Positions 25,372-38,398 are shown, counted from the stretch's first letter. The stretch: 64,000 bases of DNA from Holacanthus passer (GCA_025331565.1 JAFREQ010000049.1:2390501-2454500); one strand, 5' to 3'. Program-made: numbers and translations. Notes: generated from the letters alone by a model not told the origin.

Positions 25372-25740
25372 TTAAAAACCAAGCAGCAACCCTCGCGGCT
25401 GAAAAATGAAGCCAATACAGAAGCGCCAAAAACTGCAGTTCCCGAATGACCACTTGAGGCTGGCTCCAAAAGTGATCCCATGTTAAAAAGCCCAAATTTA
25501 CAGCAGAAAAAAGCATGTTTACAGCCTGGTACAAAGAACGGCTTTGGTCTCTATAGTTGATTTCCCCCTTCATGACAACTATACAGGGGGTGAATTTTTT
25601 ATAACACACTTGTTTAAAATATACCAAGCAGCAGCTTTGATTGACAGCTGTCTGCTGGAATTCAGTCACTGAACTTCAGCTGTGTTTGTGGTGTTTTTGT
25701 CTTTTGGATAATTTTTAATGCAAATCCTGGATAAATAACT
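25372..25740 (-). repeat. Long interspersed repeat, copy B (inverted relative to 4372-4990)
   Basis: Read on the minus strand this matches copy A, including the GAACTGCAG-TTTTTGG and ATTGGCTTCATTTTTCAG landmarks and the GTACCAGGCTGTAAACATGC segment. It abuts a short GGTTAAGGTTAGGG stretch at 25340-25353. There is no intact coding frame. Confidence 0.6.
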
Positions 25741-26194
25741 CAGCTTGCTGTGCGGTTAAATGTACTAACAGACCAAAAAGTCGATGCTCCTGTTTTTTCG
25801 TTCACTAGTAAATAGCCAGCGAATGAATTAGTCTGGGGCCATCTAGCAAGATGTTGGCTGTGTGGTATCTTGATGCGGGATGTCTGCACTGTTTTCTCGG
25901 TGTGTTTGTTTGTCTGGTGTCTGTGGAGCTGCTTGTTGACTCAGTCAATGTTCACTGGAAAGTAAGAAAGTTCTGCAAGTATTCAGACATCAAATTATTT
26001 GACAAACTGATGGCACTATATAAAAAGTTGGGATAAAAAAGTGATTGCAACCCATTTTGAGTGGTATGTGAATTTGTGTATGGCATTTCATTCACTGAAT
26101 CATGAAGGTCTGTATGACATTGTAGCGTGTCTTCATCAACTAGTTTTTGAGATATGTCACTGTTTACATGCAAACCTTGATGTGTTGGTGTCAG

Positions 26195-26340
26195 ATTAAA
26201 AGTCAGGGGATCACCAAACTAAGCAGGATTCATGCTCTGGGGACCGTCTTGAAGGTCTGTTCAAAATTCTGTGGCAGTCCATCCAGTAGCTGTTGAGAAA
26301 TCATAGTCTGGACCAAAGTGGTGGACAGATTGTGGACAAA
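26195..26340 (+). repeat. Interspersed repeat, GGCAATCCATCC family fragment
   Basis: It contains GGGGATCACCAAACTAAGC, GGATTCATGCTCTGGGGACC and GGCAGTCCATCCAGTAGCTG, ending in GTCTGGACCAAAGTGGTGGA. Copies are at 22265-22435 and 50855-50975. Confidence 0.5.
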
Positions 26341-27040
26341 TGTCCATCCAAAAGTGAACATTAATTGTAGATCACAAATACAAACTCTCTTCCTCATGAG
26401 CGTTGGATTCACTTTGATGTATTTTCAAGATGTTCAAAATTCAGAAATGGCTGGCTAGAACTGGTTAGAGGTTTTCAGTCTTTCAGGGCAAGTCTCCAGC
26501 CCTGTTGGTGACCCCAGTGGTTATTTTGCCTCATCTTCAGCTGTCAAACAAGACGTTTATTTGTATTGTGTTTAATTTCTTTGGGATGCCTATTTCTGGG
26601 GGATCTAGCTTACCCTCACTGAAAGTTTAATTCAAGCCTCCTTTACCATTTCATTCAGCCTCATATCCTCCCTCCCTACAGACCACAGTGTGTTTCATAT
26701 CAGTGATGACTTTTGTATGGAGCATACATTGTTAGTCAGTGAATAATTCCACTGTGTCAACATTTGGGCTTGGATATGTGTTGATTGCATTGTGTATGCC
26801 CCCCTACCAAGAGAGCTATAATTATAGGTGCTTGGTGCAATTATGTCTGTCAGTGGGGGACACTGAACAAGGTAGGCACAATGTAAATTAAATCAATAGC
26901 GTAAGCCTAAAGGCTGTGAAGCACTAGCTCTTGGAAATGCTCCAGAAAGCCTAATCACCATAGTTTGCAGTGAGATAAGGAGTGTTGTGTAGATCATGTT
27001 GTATTGATCCGAACATTTTGTCCTGCCCTCTCTCATATAG

Positions 27041-27198
27041 AAAAAGAGACTGTCCTGGAGCCTTTTGTGCTGAAAGACCTGCTGCCATCCTCACTGGGAA
27101 GTTACTATCGCTACACTGGCTCCCTGACCACTCCGCCCTGCAGCAAGGTGGTGGAGTGGATCATCTTCAGCAGACCTATCTATGTCTCCTACAAACAG
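27041..27198 (+). CDS. ptprg: ptprg exon, carbonic-anhydrase-like domain with SLTTPPC motif
   Basis: Exon of 158 nt (phase 1 to 0; with the borrowed G it gives 53 codons), acceptor tcatatag, donor gtgaga. It encodes EKETVLEPFVLKDLLPSSLG, then YYRYTGSLTTPPC and VVEWIIFSRPIYVSYKQ. GSLTTPPC equals the Thr199-Thr200 active-site segment of carbonic anhydrase II, so the substrate-cone scaffold is kept even though the zinc site is degenerate. The sequence is close to mammalian PTPRG as I recall it, with conservative changes such as Ser-Lys for Ser-Glu after PPC. The flanking introns are 7.2 and 10.3 kb. Confidence 0.97.
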
Positions 27199-29799
27199 GT
27201 GAGAAACACATATACATCATACAGAAATAGTTTGAGAATATTGCACTTGTTTGTTATAATGTTTTGTCATTATTCTCAAAGACAAAGTCTAAGTATTGTT
27301 TTGGTATATAAGCAGATAGTATATTTAGGCCTGTTAGCTCAAGATCACAACTGAATCATCTTGTGACCTGAAATATAAAACTATTCTCTTGAGATTTCAG
27401 TCTATTATCCTGAGATAAATACTTGTTATCTTGTGATCATGACTTCAATGTGTTATTATTTCAGGATAATAGGTTTCTGTATTTCATCATCTAGGAAAAG
27501 TCATTCTTCTCAAATAGATTGTCAGAAAATTATATAATTAAGTCGTGGCAAAATTAAATCACAATCTGAAAATAAGTACTTGAAAATGACTAGTGACAAC
27601 ATGTGGTCATTTTGGTACATTTTTATAGTGTATTTGGTTTTGAACTGACTAGTTACAAACAAAATAAATGTATTAAAATCCCCCTTGGTTTTCAGGCTCT
27701 GTGATTTATAAAGACTTTGTGTGCACTCTCTGTCCCCTAAACCCTGTCATATTTTGCACCTTGCATCTGTATCTTGGTGATTTGAGAAAGAGCTGTGGTC
27801 CCGTACTTGATGGCATTGAAAGTTTATTAAATTAGCATCATCATCTCAATGTCATATACAATTTTACATTTACAATTATACTTTTTTTAACCCATCTTTA
27901 TACAATGCTTGGTACGCCCAGATGACTCACTTTTGATGCAAGCTGATAATTTCACTGGAATCCGCTAATTTGTAAATGCATTAATTTAACTGTTACTTCC
28001 TTTTGGCCCCTTTGTCTCTGGAAATTGATTTAAAAAACATTTATGTTTAAGGCTCCTTCATATTGAATAATTTACCTGTGTATAATTGTTCTTTGTTTTC
28101 AGATGGCTTATTTAAAAATGTTTATGTTGGTGCATATTTTTTTCAGTAATGCAATCATAGACGGTGACTCCATAGTTTGATGATTTTTCTGGTAGTATTT
28201 ATCCTAAGGTTGTAGGCTTTTCTTTTTTTTTTGTTATTGAGTACATTGTTTCATTTTGTCTTTTGCATTATTGTGTTGTGGTTGCGTTGTGCGTTGTTCC
28301 TTGAGTTCTATATTATTTTGCTGAAATGACATGATACATCTCAAGGGGTTTATTCTGGTGTAATTTGACTTGTGACCTCTGACATGAGTGGTTTTTATAC
28401 TTTAAAGGACACGTCTTTTTAATTATACCTGAAGGCCTAAATGAAACTTACTCAAAAAAGTAATAACATTCATGTATTATAGTTTTTTTCTATTACAATA
28501 TAAGAATATCATTCAGAAATTCATATACATGCTGTGTTTAAGTGTAAATTCATTTTTACTCATATTGTTTCAGTCTTTCAGTTTATTGAAAATCTAAATG
28601 GATGTGAGAGGTGTTCTTCACATGATGACTTGGGTTCACTGGCAGGACGACTGGCCTGTAGGCACATACTGCCTACTGGCTTCAGGCTTCTTTTCTTCCC
28701 TGTGTTTAAATCACTGCTAAGAATGCTGTCCATCACTGGTCCTATTGAACATCTTGGTAAACTTCTACTGCTTTTGTCTGTAAACATTCATAAAGTCTGT
28801 GTACAGTTAGTGCTGTTCAGAGTCGGTAGCAGCAGGTGGCCTTTTCTGACACAATGCTACACTAACACTGTCCCATTTGCTCTTTCTCTCTGTGTTACAC
28901 ATTTGCACACACATATTGGAATTAAATTAGGGGTCAACGTACCTTTTCCATTTGGTTTTAACAGGTGTGTTAACATCTGTTACATCAGCAACACGTAACA
29001 AGATGAATAATAAACCAATCACTTAATATTATTATTCATAGTACTCAAAATATTTGGCCACTGAAAACAGGAATCTCTACTTTTGTCAGTCATTGGTACA
29101 GTACATGGCTACCATTGGCATATGGGGCAATTTAATTACCGCAGACACAACTATAATACATTTACAGACAGTAAGAGAGAAACACAATATTAATCATACT
29201 GAGTTACATTACTTCCCCTTTCAATTAAAATGACCATAAAGAGAGAGCTATGGTGACACTGGGTCAGTTTGGTGATGGAGACAATTATCTGGAGTGGATC
29301 CATCACAAAAGCCTCTCCAAAAAGGAATGTCTTTGCTAAAGCTGCACAATAAGTTATGGTACTTGAGGGGCAATGCACAATTTTTCATACAATCTAACTC
29401 TTCATTTAGATTATAACTCTATACGTTCATGATTCTATTGCCAAAAATCACTTACAAATACATATAAATTTGAGTGAGACAGCAAGAAAGACGTTAGAGA
29501 TTAGACTCCATTGATGTGAAACATCTTAATTAAATGCAGGCCCATAAAGACACATCCCACCAGAGTCTAGGCACTGGTGGTACTGGAGTACAACCAGCAG
29601 GTGTTCACTGGGAGGTAGTGGGTTGCACAAAATCCAACATGTCTCCCAGAATAGATGACAAAATTTGTTGTTTGTAAATGATCCTTTACTATACCGTGCC
29701 CTCCTTAATTACTGTTTGGATTGAAGCATAAAGAGGAACATAAGAGAAAACATCTCTCTTATTGAACTTTCCTGTCAGTCATTTTGATCACCAGCTGCA

Positions 29800-29833
29800 C
29801 TGCTGCTGCTGCTGCTCGAGAGAGAGAGAGAGA
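29800..29833 (+). repeat. (CTG)5-6 followed by (GA)n
   Basis: A trinucleotide CTG run is directly joined to a GA dinucleotide run. Confidence 0.9.
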
Positions 29834-32800
29834 CTGGACACACAACTGACAAAACCTAGTTGTGCTCTGTCCTCAAATAACGGTATATGCACCATGAAGT
29901 AACATTTTAAAAAATTTTCTAGCCAAGAATTTGTTAGCTCTAAGAACAGAAAGTCCATAACACATAAATCATGTGGTGCATGTTTGACTCGAATTAAATA
30001 CAGAAGCTACAGGTTTTGGTTGTAGTAGTGGATTTTTAATCTTGAAAATGAATAACTGAAAATGTCAAACGCCCCAAACTGTAATGTTGATGCAGAACTA
30101 GCTGTATTTTCATATACATGTGATTAGACCTTTCACTGAAAATAGTGATAAAGTGAGATAAGAGTTGTCATTTTAAACAGAGCAGCAGCTCCAGTGTTTC
30201 AAGTATCCGTGCACAAAGATCTGTGGAAAAAGTCTTTAGCTCTTATCTTCCTTCCACAGTCTAAAAAGCACTTGGCAGACTTGTTTCCTAATGAGACCAA
30301 ATGAGTTTGCTTAAGAGCAGCAGCGGAGCAAGCCAAATGTGGATGAAGTATTGGCTTCTCCACCTTGCAGAAGAGCAGGTCAATGTGAAGCAGGCAATGA
30401 GGAGATGTTAAAAAGACTGATGAGATGGAGGAAGACTGATGAAGAATGCAGCACAGACAGGTAGCCAGCAAGCATACTAAAAAACACCACAGCAAAAACT
30501 CCAACACAGTCTTACTCAGGCACACACAAACATGTCAAAGTTTGGCTGCAGCTAAAGTCATTTTAAGTATTAATTTTATGTTTCTGTTCTATGCTACACT
30601 TGATATTAAAAAGAGAAGCAGTAAGAAGTGTAAATCCTCTCAACAGAGAGGACAGAACCAGCTAATGTTTACCATGCATTTATGATGATTAAGCTACGAT
30701 ACAATTTAATTCATTTGCTGTCCCATCGGGTTACACTACTAATTAGAGTAAAACTAAATTGGACTGAGGCCATTCCAGTCTCAGTCTACACAGAAGCTGT
30801 GGTACCAGTTGCCAAGAGCATTTAACTTAACCTGTTCTCATTAATTGAAGAAATATGTCGATTTAAGAGATGCTATCTCTACCTCAACTTACAACAACAG
30901 TGCATGTACATCAATCTCATCGAGGCTTGTCACTTTTTTTGTAGCTATTTTTATATTTTTCATGGTTGTAGTTATGTATTAAGCCAAAGATGTAGGGAGA
31001 TTTTGTTGTGATTCTTAATCTAAATTCTGATTGGTAGATGATTTTGCAACCACACAAAAACAGCCATTAATTGCCTTCTGGAATCACTGAACAATCAAGG
31101 ATGTGGACTGTGATGGTCTGAGAGGTTTGGAATTGTAGGCTACTTTGCACTGTGTACAATCCTTATTGTTCTCTTCACTAACTTGCTTTCCCTTTTCTGT
31201 ACAAACAGCAGTGAAAAGACATTAGAAAAACAGTTTTTGATTTATGTCTGTTAATGTTTTTGTATAGAAGCATACAGCAGTCTACATGATTTTAAAGCTT
31301 AAATCTTATTCATTCTTTTCCAGATTCATGACCAAAACAGCTTTTCTTTTAGTTTTTTAGGTTTTTAAAAAATGTTTTTTTTTAGAAACTTTTATTTAGT
31401 CTTTCTCAAGCAGTGCTTTAATATCTAAGAGCTATATTTGGATCATGTAGGGAACAGACATACCATTCTTAAATACATATATGCTCTTTATTCAGCACTA
31501 TCTAAGGTTTTTTTTTTTTCCAAAGTTCTGCACCTTCACCGAAATTTTACTTGCCTCCAACAATCCATGAAGAACTACATATAAACGGGACTGTTAGGGA
31601 TAGTCTTTATTTTCCCATTATGCCTTCCTCCTTCCAAATGAATTCAGCAAAGATAACAAGGGTTATTTAAAAATACATCAAGGAAGACTGAAGCCTTTTG
31701 TGTTAAAGTCATTCAATAAGGCTAAACAGAACTTTGTCTCAATTGGATTGGATTTTGTTATGCAAGGGTCAGATCAGGTTTGTTAGCAGGCTGTTTTAGC
31801 CACACGAGGATGAATTCCTGCTGGAAAACCTTCCTTCAAGGGAGGCGGAACCTGAATTAGGATGGAGCAAAGATTGGTTGTGTTTTGCTTTGAGGCCCAA
31901 CATGAGACCACAGGTATAAAGGTTTTAGCTTTTCTTGGTTAGGCAGTGGTGAGACAGTTGCAAAGAAAACAACAAGAAAGAACAACAAGACAAAGATGAC
32001 ATTAAAGCTATGCTATATTCCACTTTTTGGTTCTCTAGATTATAGCCATGATAAATGGGTTGATCCAATTTAAAAATCAAAATTTAACAAAGTGAACACA
32101 TGGGAAATGATGCCAAGACTGGTGGAATGTAAATGAGGAAATTATTCAACTGAGAGTCGACAAGGAAGCAAGTGATGGGTGCACCGTTCGTCCTTCCTTC
32201 TCTAGCTGGTGATTCCTGACCGGCAGCCAGTCTTTCTCTACATGTTTAAAAATCTCTTCTGAAGTCATTTTGTTCCTTTTGTCCTTGCTGTGTAACTCTC
32301 AGGAGAAAACTTCATGGAGAAAGATAAAAGGAGAAGGTTGGGAAGAGAATCAACACTGATGGTGACTCTAGTCTCCCTGCCTCTTCGTATTTTACTTCTC
32401 TTTCCCTCTTTCTGCTAGTCTTTTGTTTTGGATGGCAGTTGAAGTAGGTCAGCAGGAGTGACAGCCGTTGCTTTGGGCCTGCTTTAGAGTGGATCGATGC
32501 TCAAGCTCTTACACAACAACTCACCTAAATGCTTTCCTTTCAAACAGACGTGGACTTGCCACACTTATATTTGTGTGCCTGACGTGTGTGTGTGCGTGGG
32601 AGAGGGACAAAAAAGTGTCTCAGACTAAGATGGCTTATGATGTCGCTTCTGGTCTCACATCACATTCACCCTAAAAATGAGCACCAAATGTGCTCTATTA
32701 TTATTGAGATCAGCCTCCTAGTAGCAATTCCAAGTGGGACATGTGGGAATTTTCCATCTTTTCCCATCTGGCATTGTGTGCTCGTGTGCCAACATTTCCA

Positions 32801-33998
32801 GAAAGCAGATAAGATACAGCCATATGGGTTTATTTTTCTCCTTGAGGTCTTTCAGAAGATTTAGTATTGTTAGATTGCAAAATACCTCAGTAAGCACTGC
32901 TCTGTTGATTTACATGTTTATATACGTTTACACATCTAAATTAAGTCTAGGATAACTACGTCAGGAAAAAAAGTTTTCTGCATCAAGGATACAGATAACT
33001 GTTATAACTAGAGCATCTTAAACACGTCCTTTGTGCTGCTGGGGATCTCTCAACTGAAACAGTGAAAACAAAGGACTTGGTTTGATGGTGTTCTGAAGCC
33101 TTGCATCATAGGAGTTGTCTTCATTGTTAAACCAACCACCGTTGCCATTGAAAATCTATCTGACATGATTCAGGCAAAAATGTTCACGGACGAGATAATT
33201 AAAGTTTATTTCACGTTATGTTTTGCTGACTTCTTTACTGTCTTACTGTTGATGTATCATCTGCTGTTTCCTGTGTCGTCATTGACAGGACACCAAATGA
33301 AAGGCATTGTTACCTTAAATAAAATTACGAATTTCTCTGGGTTTGAACATTGTTCTAAACGTTTGAAAAATGCAAGTACACACCTCAACAAAATATACAA
33401 CATAGGTCTAGTCATGCTCAGATCTCAATGTGGAAATGTTACATATTATACCTTTAATGATTATATTTCAATGTGCATATGCAAACCTGCATATTTATGA
33501 GGACAGACACAACAAACTGGCTGACGCAAAAGTGAAGGAACATTATGAATGTAAGCGAGGCTTTTACAGTTTAATAGACACATAGAGATATTAAGCATTT
33601 TAGCATTTTTGATAATTCAGCACAAGATTAAGCTGTTCATAAGACAATTGAACCGAAGATCAGCCACTTCTGCCAAGTATAAAACTCTAAGGTCTAACCA
33701 AATAGTAATCTCCGTTTTGTATATAATTAAAGTATAATTAAAGAAAGTTCAAAACCATGGATAGAATAATAATACATTTAGGAGTCATAAAATAAAATAA
33801 CTTAATATTATATATACATATACATAATGTTTTCACTCATATGAACAGATGTAGGCTTTTACAAGTCTTCCATCTGACAGAATGATAATTGGAATAGGAA
33901 AAACATCTCACCTTAGTTGTAGCAAACTGAAATGACATTTGGTTTTGACAGTCATCAGACAACACTAAGTCCCTCCAAGTACAGATTTCAAAGAGTAG

Positions 33999-34065
33999 TT
34001 TTTTGTTTTGTTTTGTGTTTGTTTGTTTGTTTTGTTTGTTTGTTTGTTTTTTTTGGGGGGGGGGG
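33999..34065 (+). repeat. GTTT-rich tract ending in poly(T) and an 11-G run
   Basis: Imperfect (GTTT)n passes into T8 and then a homopolymer of 11 G (34055-34065). Such a G run is error-prone in sequencing, so its exact length should not be trusted. Confidence 0.85.
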
Positions 34066-35422
34066 TTACCTGGATGCCTTATTTATTGCCTTGAAATAAA
34101 AAAGCATCTTTAGCTCAAGGTAGTGGTAACTCTTTGTGGAGAAAAACACTGTGTCCCTGTTTCTCTGGTAGATAATGTTGTTCCCCATAGCAACAAATAC
34201 AGGCTTCTTATAATCTGCTTATATTGTCCAAAAAAAGGAAACTCGCTCTGCTAATTCCTGCTGTGACCAAGGCTTTATTCTCTGATGGTATAGTGATTTC
34301 AACTCAGATTGGATGCTGATGTGGAAGTTAGATTTACAAAATGCCCTGGTGTGAGGCTGCACTGTGGTTTTCATGCCAGCACAGTCTGCATTTGATCCAG
34401 AAGTGGAGGAAGGGTTGAAGGCTCTCAACCTCGGTGTACTACTGCAGTCCACTGTGTGAGGAGAAACACAGATTGGAGGCAGGCCATAAATAGTAATCAT
34501 TCACACACAGACAGAGTAAGTCGACAAACACAGTTCAGTACACACAGTAAAGCCATACAGTTGCGAGAATTTGCTCAAAATATGCTTTTAATCTCTCATG
34601 CACACAAATTTAGAGGCACTGATTATTTCACACTTTTCAGAGAACAGAGTTTGGTTCAGCAGATTTTTAGGACATTGCGCACATGTTCTTTCACTTACAG
34701 TCATTACTAGAGACCTTCCTACAACCTTGGAGCTACACCAATTTCTATATTTATGATAACAATTGCTCAAGGTACTATGTGTCACTCGTAGTAATGAACC
34801 TACAGAACATTATCGTCCAACTCTGCAGTTCACCTCAGCTCCAGAGTGTTTTAACATCCTTCTTTGGACTACATAATCATGTTCATGTTAGAGTTCATTT
34901 GAACTGATGACACTTTTATCCTTTCAACTGCAGGAAGTTTACAGGAATACAGAAACTATTTTAGGCAGTCAAGAACTTTAGCTGAAGTCCATCAGGACAG
35001 CACTGGGTTCTAGCAGTGTTGATGTATGAGCCACAGTTGGAACTGCAGGTCATGTGCTGCACACTGGCTAAAACAGACTTGTCCATACATTTGACACTTA
35101 CATTGACATTTTGTCACAAACATATTTTGTTCTATTTATGTGTGAAGGGAATCAGCAGAAAGGACACCAGCACAGCCAGAGAAAAACGTATATGCCTGCT
35201 CTGAGGGCCCAAAAATAGAGAGCTTAAAGAGACATGAAAAACTTTTTTTGTGTTTGCACCAGAAATGTCTAATGGGTTAAATGTCACATTTAAATCTAAA
35301 AATATGAACACCCTGTCTAGTGTCTCCACCAGAAAAAATCTAATGGATCAATCCCCTCAAAAAGTCATACTCAGACCTCTGTTAGATACTTTATTCCATC
35401 TGCCAAGATCCTTATGTCTTTG

Positions 35423-35575
35423 GTTTGTTTGTTGGCTTGTTTGTCAGCAGGGTTATAGAGAAACTGCTTTTCATGAAACTTGGTGGAAAGGTGCAGCATG
35501 GGCAAAGGAAGAACCCATTACATTTTGGGGCAGATCCAAATCACAGGATGGATACACAAATTTTATTTAAATATT
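35423..35575 (+). repeat. Interspersed repeat, ATGAAACTTGGTGGAAAGGT type
   Basis: It starts in a GTTTGTTGGCTTGTTTGTCA stretch and continues TTTTCATGAAACTTGGTGGA, then GGGCAAAGGAAGAACCCATT and GGGGCAGATCCAAATCA. This is a widespread dispersed repeat in fish genomes. Its class is not resolved. Confidence 0.55.
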
Positions 35576-36420
35576 TTTCACTCTCATTAACTTTGCAAGA
35601 TAGGGTACCTGTTTTTCTCAAACTAAGGTCTGGCTACACATACATGTGCTTATCATAGAGGAGGGGACTACAGTCAGGAGCACCTGACGGTCGTACTGCA
35701 CAAGGAGAGTCACAGGAAGAATGTGCTGTTCTCAGACATCACTGAGACCTTTACCTTCATTAAACTAAATCTCCCTCTCAGCCACCCCCTACCCCCCTCT
35801 TTTCCAACACTCCGTTGCACACAAGCTGTTTGTCTGTGTGCTCTGCTTCCAAACACATTGTACAGAGTATCCATCTGCCAACACAGACAGAAAGATGACA
35901 CTTGAATCGCCTTGTGCAAATCCATGTCTGGTCGCACGTCTTGCCACCCAGCACGCGTTTGACAAATGGCAACATGCAGGAAGAGGCCAACTTACACATC
36001 AACTCAAAGAGGTGCAAAATATTCACAGCTTGATAGCATGGCAGCTAAATTCAGATTGAAAAACTTTGGGAACAGCTTCACTGTGTCAGAGTATCCACCA
36101 CAATAACTGCACAATATGAATGTCGTTTCCTCTTCAATGTTGACACAGTATATATGCAGGTTGTCAACACTGACACAGGCTGTGATATCAGTATCTATTC
36201 AGCCTTAAACTTGCTTCTTGGAGCCACATCCATCCTTTTGGAGGTACTTCCCCAAACCCAATCAAGTATTCAGGCAAATCCAGCCAGGTGTGACTGAATG
36301 TTCTTTCCCCAGAGGACCAGATGTGAGCTGGCTTTGGTCCATACATCGGACCATTGTTGGAGTTTAGCCAAATGTGTCTGAGATCAAGCCCCTTTTAGCA
36401 GCACTTGAAGTAGCTTTTTC

Positions 36421-36478
36421 TGTTTCATCATTTTCTGATTCATCATTTTCTGATTCATCATTTCTGATTCATCATTTA
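36421..36478 (+). repeat. Short tandem of about 15-17 bp (TTTTCTGATTCATCA)
   Basis: Three to four copies of CTGATTCATCATTTT with small length changes. Confidence 0.8.
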
Positions 36479-36486
36479 TCGCATGT

Positions 36487-36580
36487 CTTAATATTATAAA
36501 GACTAAGGTCTAGACTTGCTCTATATAAAAAGTGTTTTTGTGATTTGGCAATATATGAATATAATAAATTGAACTGAATC
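36487..36580 (+). mobile_element. Retroposon 3' tail, CTATACAAAT family (decayed)
   Basis: It begins TTAATATTATAAAGACTAAG, then GGTCTAGACTTGCTCTATAT, and ends in AATAAATTGAACTGAA. The middle, CCTTGAGATGACTTCTG in other copies, is deleted. Confidence 0.6.
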
Positions 36581-36968
36581 AGTCTGGCACTAGATTTACT
36601 GGATTTGGACTGCTGTTGGGCCAAGGCTTTTTTTTAGCTACTTCCATATTGGCTCTTTCAAATGCAGTTTATGCAAATAAGGTGACAACATTACTCTCAT
36701 TATTTCAATGTATTTATCAAAACACTTATTATCTCAATAACCTAGCCAACTCCAACACATCTCCAGTGCAGACTTAGGACTGTGTCTGCAGTTGCTTTAT
36801 ACCAGACACACAAGACAAAAGACAACAAAAAAACCTCTAGAACCACACTTAACATACAGATATGAGATTGATATCTTTCAAGTCTTGGTAAGAAAGACAA
36901 TGAGTGTATTTCTGGGAAATGCCAAATGATTTGCTTAAGAAAAAAAAATCTATACTAAACCACATTCT

Positions 36969-37020
36969 TGCAAATTTCCCCACTGTGGGACAAATAAAGG
37001 TTTATCTTATCTTATCTTAT
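36969..37020 (+). mobile_element. Retroposon 3' tail, AATAAAGG-(TTATC)n family
   Basis: It reads GCAAATTTCCCCACTGTGGG, then ACAAATAAAGGTTTATCTTA and further CTTAT units. CCCCACTGTGGG is a nearly perfect palindrome at the tail. Confidence 0.7.
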
Positions 37021-37494
37021 TCTGAACATTTTGAATCATCAGTGCAGCCAGAGAACTATTATTTTGTTTATAGCTTTGAATAATTTTAATTATGTCTATC
37101 CTATTTTAAGTGATGATATTTTTCCACATATTTGTAATAATTCTTCTGTTTCACTCGTGTGGATAAATTGTTTATTGAATATGTTCTTCATATGTTGAGA
37201 TTATTATTGTATGTATGTATTGTATTACCAATATTCTTCTTTGAATTCTATGCTCATATGGTTTTTTTGTTTTAATTCTTTGTTTTGCTGCAACAATAAC
37301 CCAGTTTCCTCATGAGGATCATTAAAATGTCATCTTATCTCATTTTGTATTTCAAGTAGATGTCTGCATTGCATTCTCACATTGTCACACATTGAGCTAC
37401 AGCTACTGCTGTATGATGAATACAAAAATTATCAACTCAAAATCACCATAGGATGTGAGTTCTAACTCTTCTTTTCTCTCCATTCCCCTGCCAG

Positions 37495-37687
37495 TTGGAG
37501 GCTTTCTACTCGATCTTCACCACAGAGCAGCAGGACCATGTTAAGTCAGTGGAGTATCTGCGCAGCAACTTCAGGCCCATTCAGAGCTTGGACAACCGCC
37601 ATGTCTTCAAGTCAGCAGTCAAAGACGCCTGGCTGCCCGACCTGACTCACAGCAGCAGTGGGCCGTATGGCACCGAGGCTTCCAAAG
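37495..37687 (+). CDS. ptprg: ptprg exon, end of the carbonic-anhydrase-like domain
   Basis: Exon of 193 nt (64 codons plus 1 nt, phase 0 to 1), acceptor cctgccag. It encodes LEAFYSIFTTEQQDHVKSVE, then YLRSNFRPIQSLDNRHVF, and leads through a less conserved linker (THSSSGPYGTEASK) toward the fibronectin domain. NFRPIQSLDNR corresponds to the NWRPAQPLKNR strand that closes the carbonic anhydrase fold. The donor is GTCAGA, a weak match to the usual GTRAGT, yet it is the only GT that keeps the frame with the next exon (G joins TA to give Val). No stronger GT is close by. Confidence in the exon is high, and exact donor use deserves cDNA confirmation. Confidence 0.95.
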
Positions 37688-38398
37688 GTCAGAGTGCTGA
37701 CACAAGTTTCACATATACACCTAGAAACCAGTGTTGGGCAAAACTGCAACAAAACTCACCTAAATTATTCACAATTGTACTTAGTCCAACAGCACTAGTT
37801 GTTTTCCTTTTCAAACAATTTTTAGCTCACATTTTTTAAACTTTAGCTCTTGAAACTACAGACCAATGCCACAAGCCATGATAGAATGAGGAAAAACACT
37901 CAACCTCGTCAAAGCAAAAGTCTTGAAACTCGTAAATATTGCTGTTTCCTCATTTAGTTCTTATCAACGAATCATTAAATTGTTTTATGATAATTTTGAA
38001 CATGACCATAATATAAACCATACACTATGTACTTTAAATTGTACTGTAAATTTATTTGATATTTTTAGTCCTAAAGGAAGGAGCATACACATCAAGGTTA
38101 TTTTTTTACAAAAACGTGTGGCATATGTTGTACCCCTGCATATTACACAGAGCACAAAGTGAACAACTGTTCACTTTATTCCTATTACATTTGTGTGTGA
38201 AAATATGTTTAACTTCATCCACTAAGACAATTTCTTAGTGCTTAGTGCCATGTCTGATCTATATAGTATCATTAAAGTTTCCCCTCTTTTTTCCCTAAAC
38301 TGGCCCAATTATTCCTAGATGGTGACATTTCTTAACGTTAATAAATGAGGGAAATTCAGTGTTGCTCATATGCCCATAGGAAACTGATTGTTTTCTCT

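Larger units (their letters stand above)
19879..27040 (+). other. ptprg: ptprg intron (7.2 kb)
   Basis: GT-AG intron (donor gtgagt, acceptor tcatatag). It holds an AC run (21908-21921), a GGCAATCCATCC-type repeat (22265-22435), a GACA/GA microsatellite (23019-23046), the inverted long-repeat copy B (25372-25740) and a second GGCAATCCATCC-type fragment (26195-26340). I see no supportable gene in the rest. Confidence 0.9.
27199..37494 (+). other. ptprg: ptprg intron (10.3 kb)
   Basis: GT-AG intron (donor gtgaga, acceptor cctgccag). Contents are a loose repeat of TTATCTTGTGATCATGA-like phrases (27320-27480), a CTG then GA microsatellite (29800-29833) and a GTTT-rich tract ending in 11 G (33999-34065). 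A fish repeat fragment (35423-35575), a tandem of CTGATTCATCATTTT units (36421-36478) and two retroposon tails (36487-36580, 36969-37020) follow. I see no second gene. Confidence 0.9.

Noticed and set aside
27004..27354. 116-codon frame starting at an ATG upstream of the 27041 exon
   Set aside because: The ATG lies in the intron before the acceptor. The real coding part is the exon only.
28534..28998. 154-codon open frame
   Set aside because: No domain, no splice-site support in phase with ptprg, and Cys/Leu/His-rich composition typical of chance frames in AT-rich intron.
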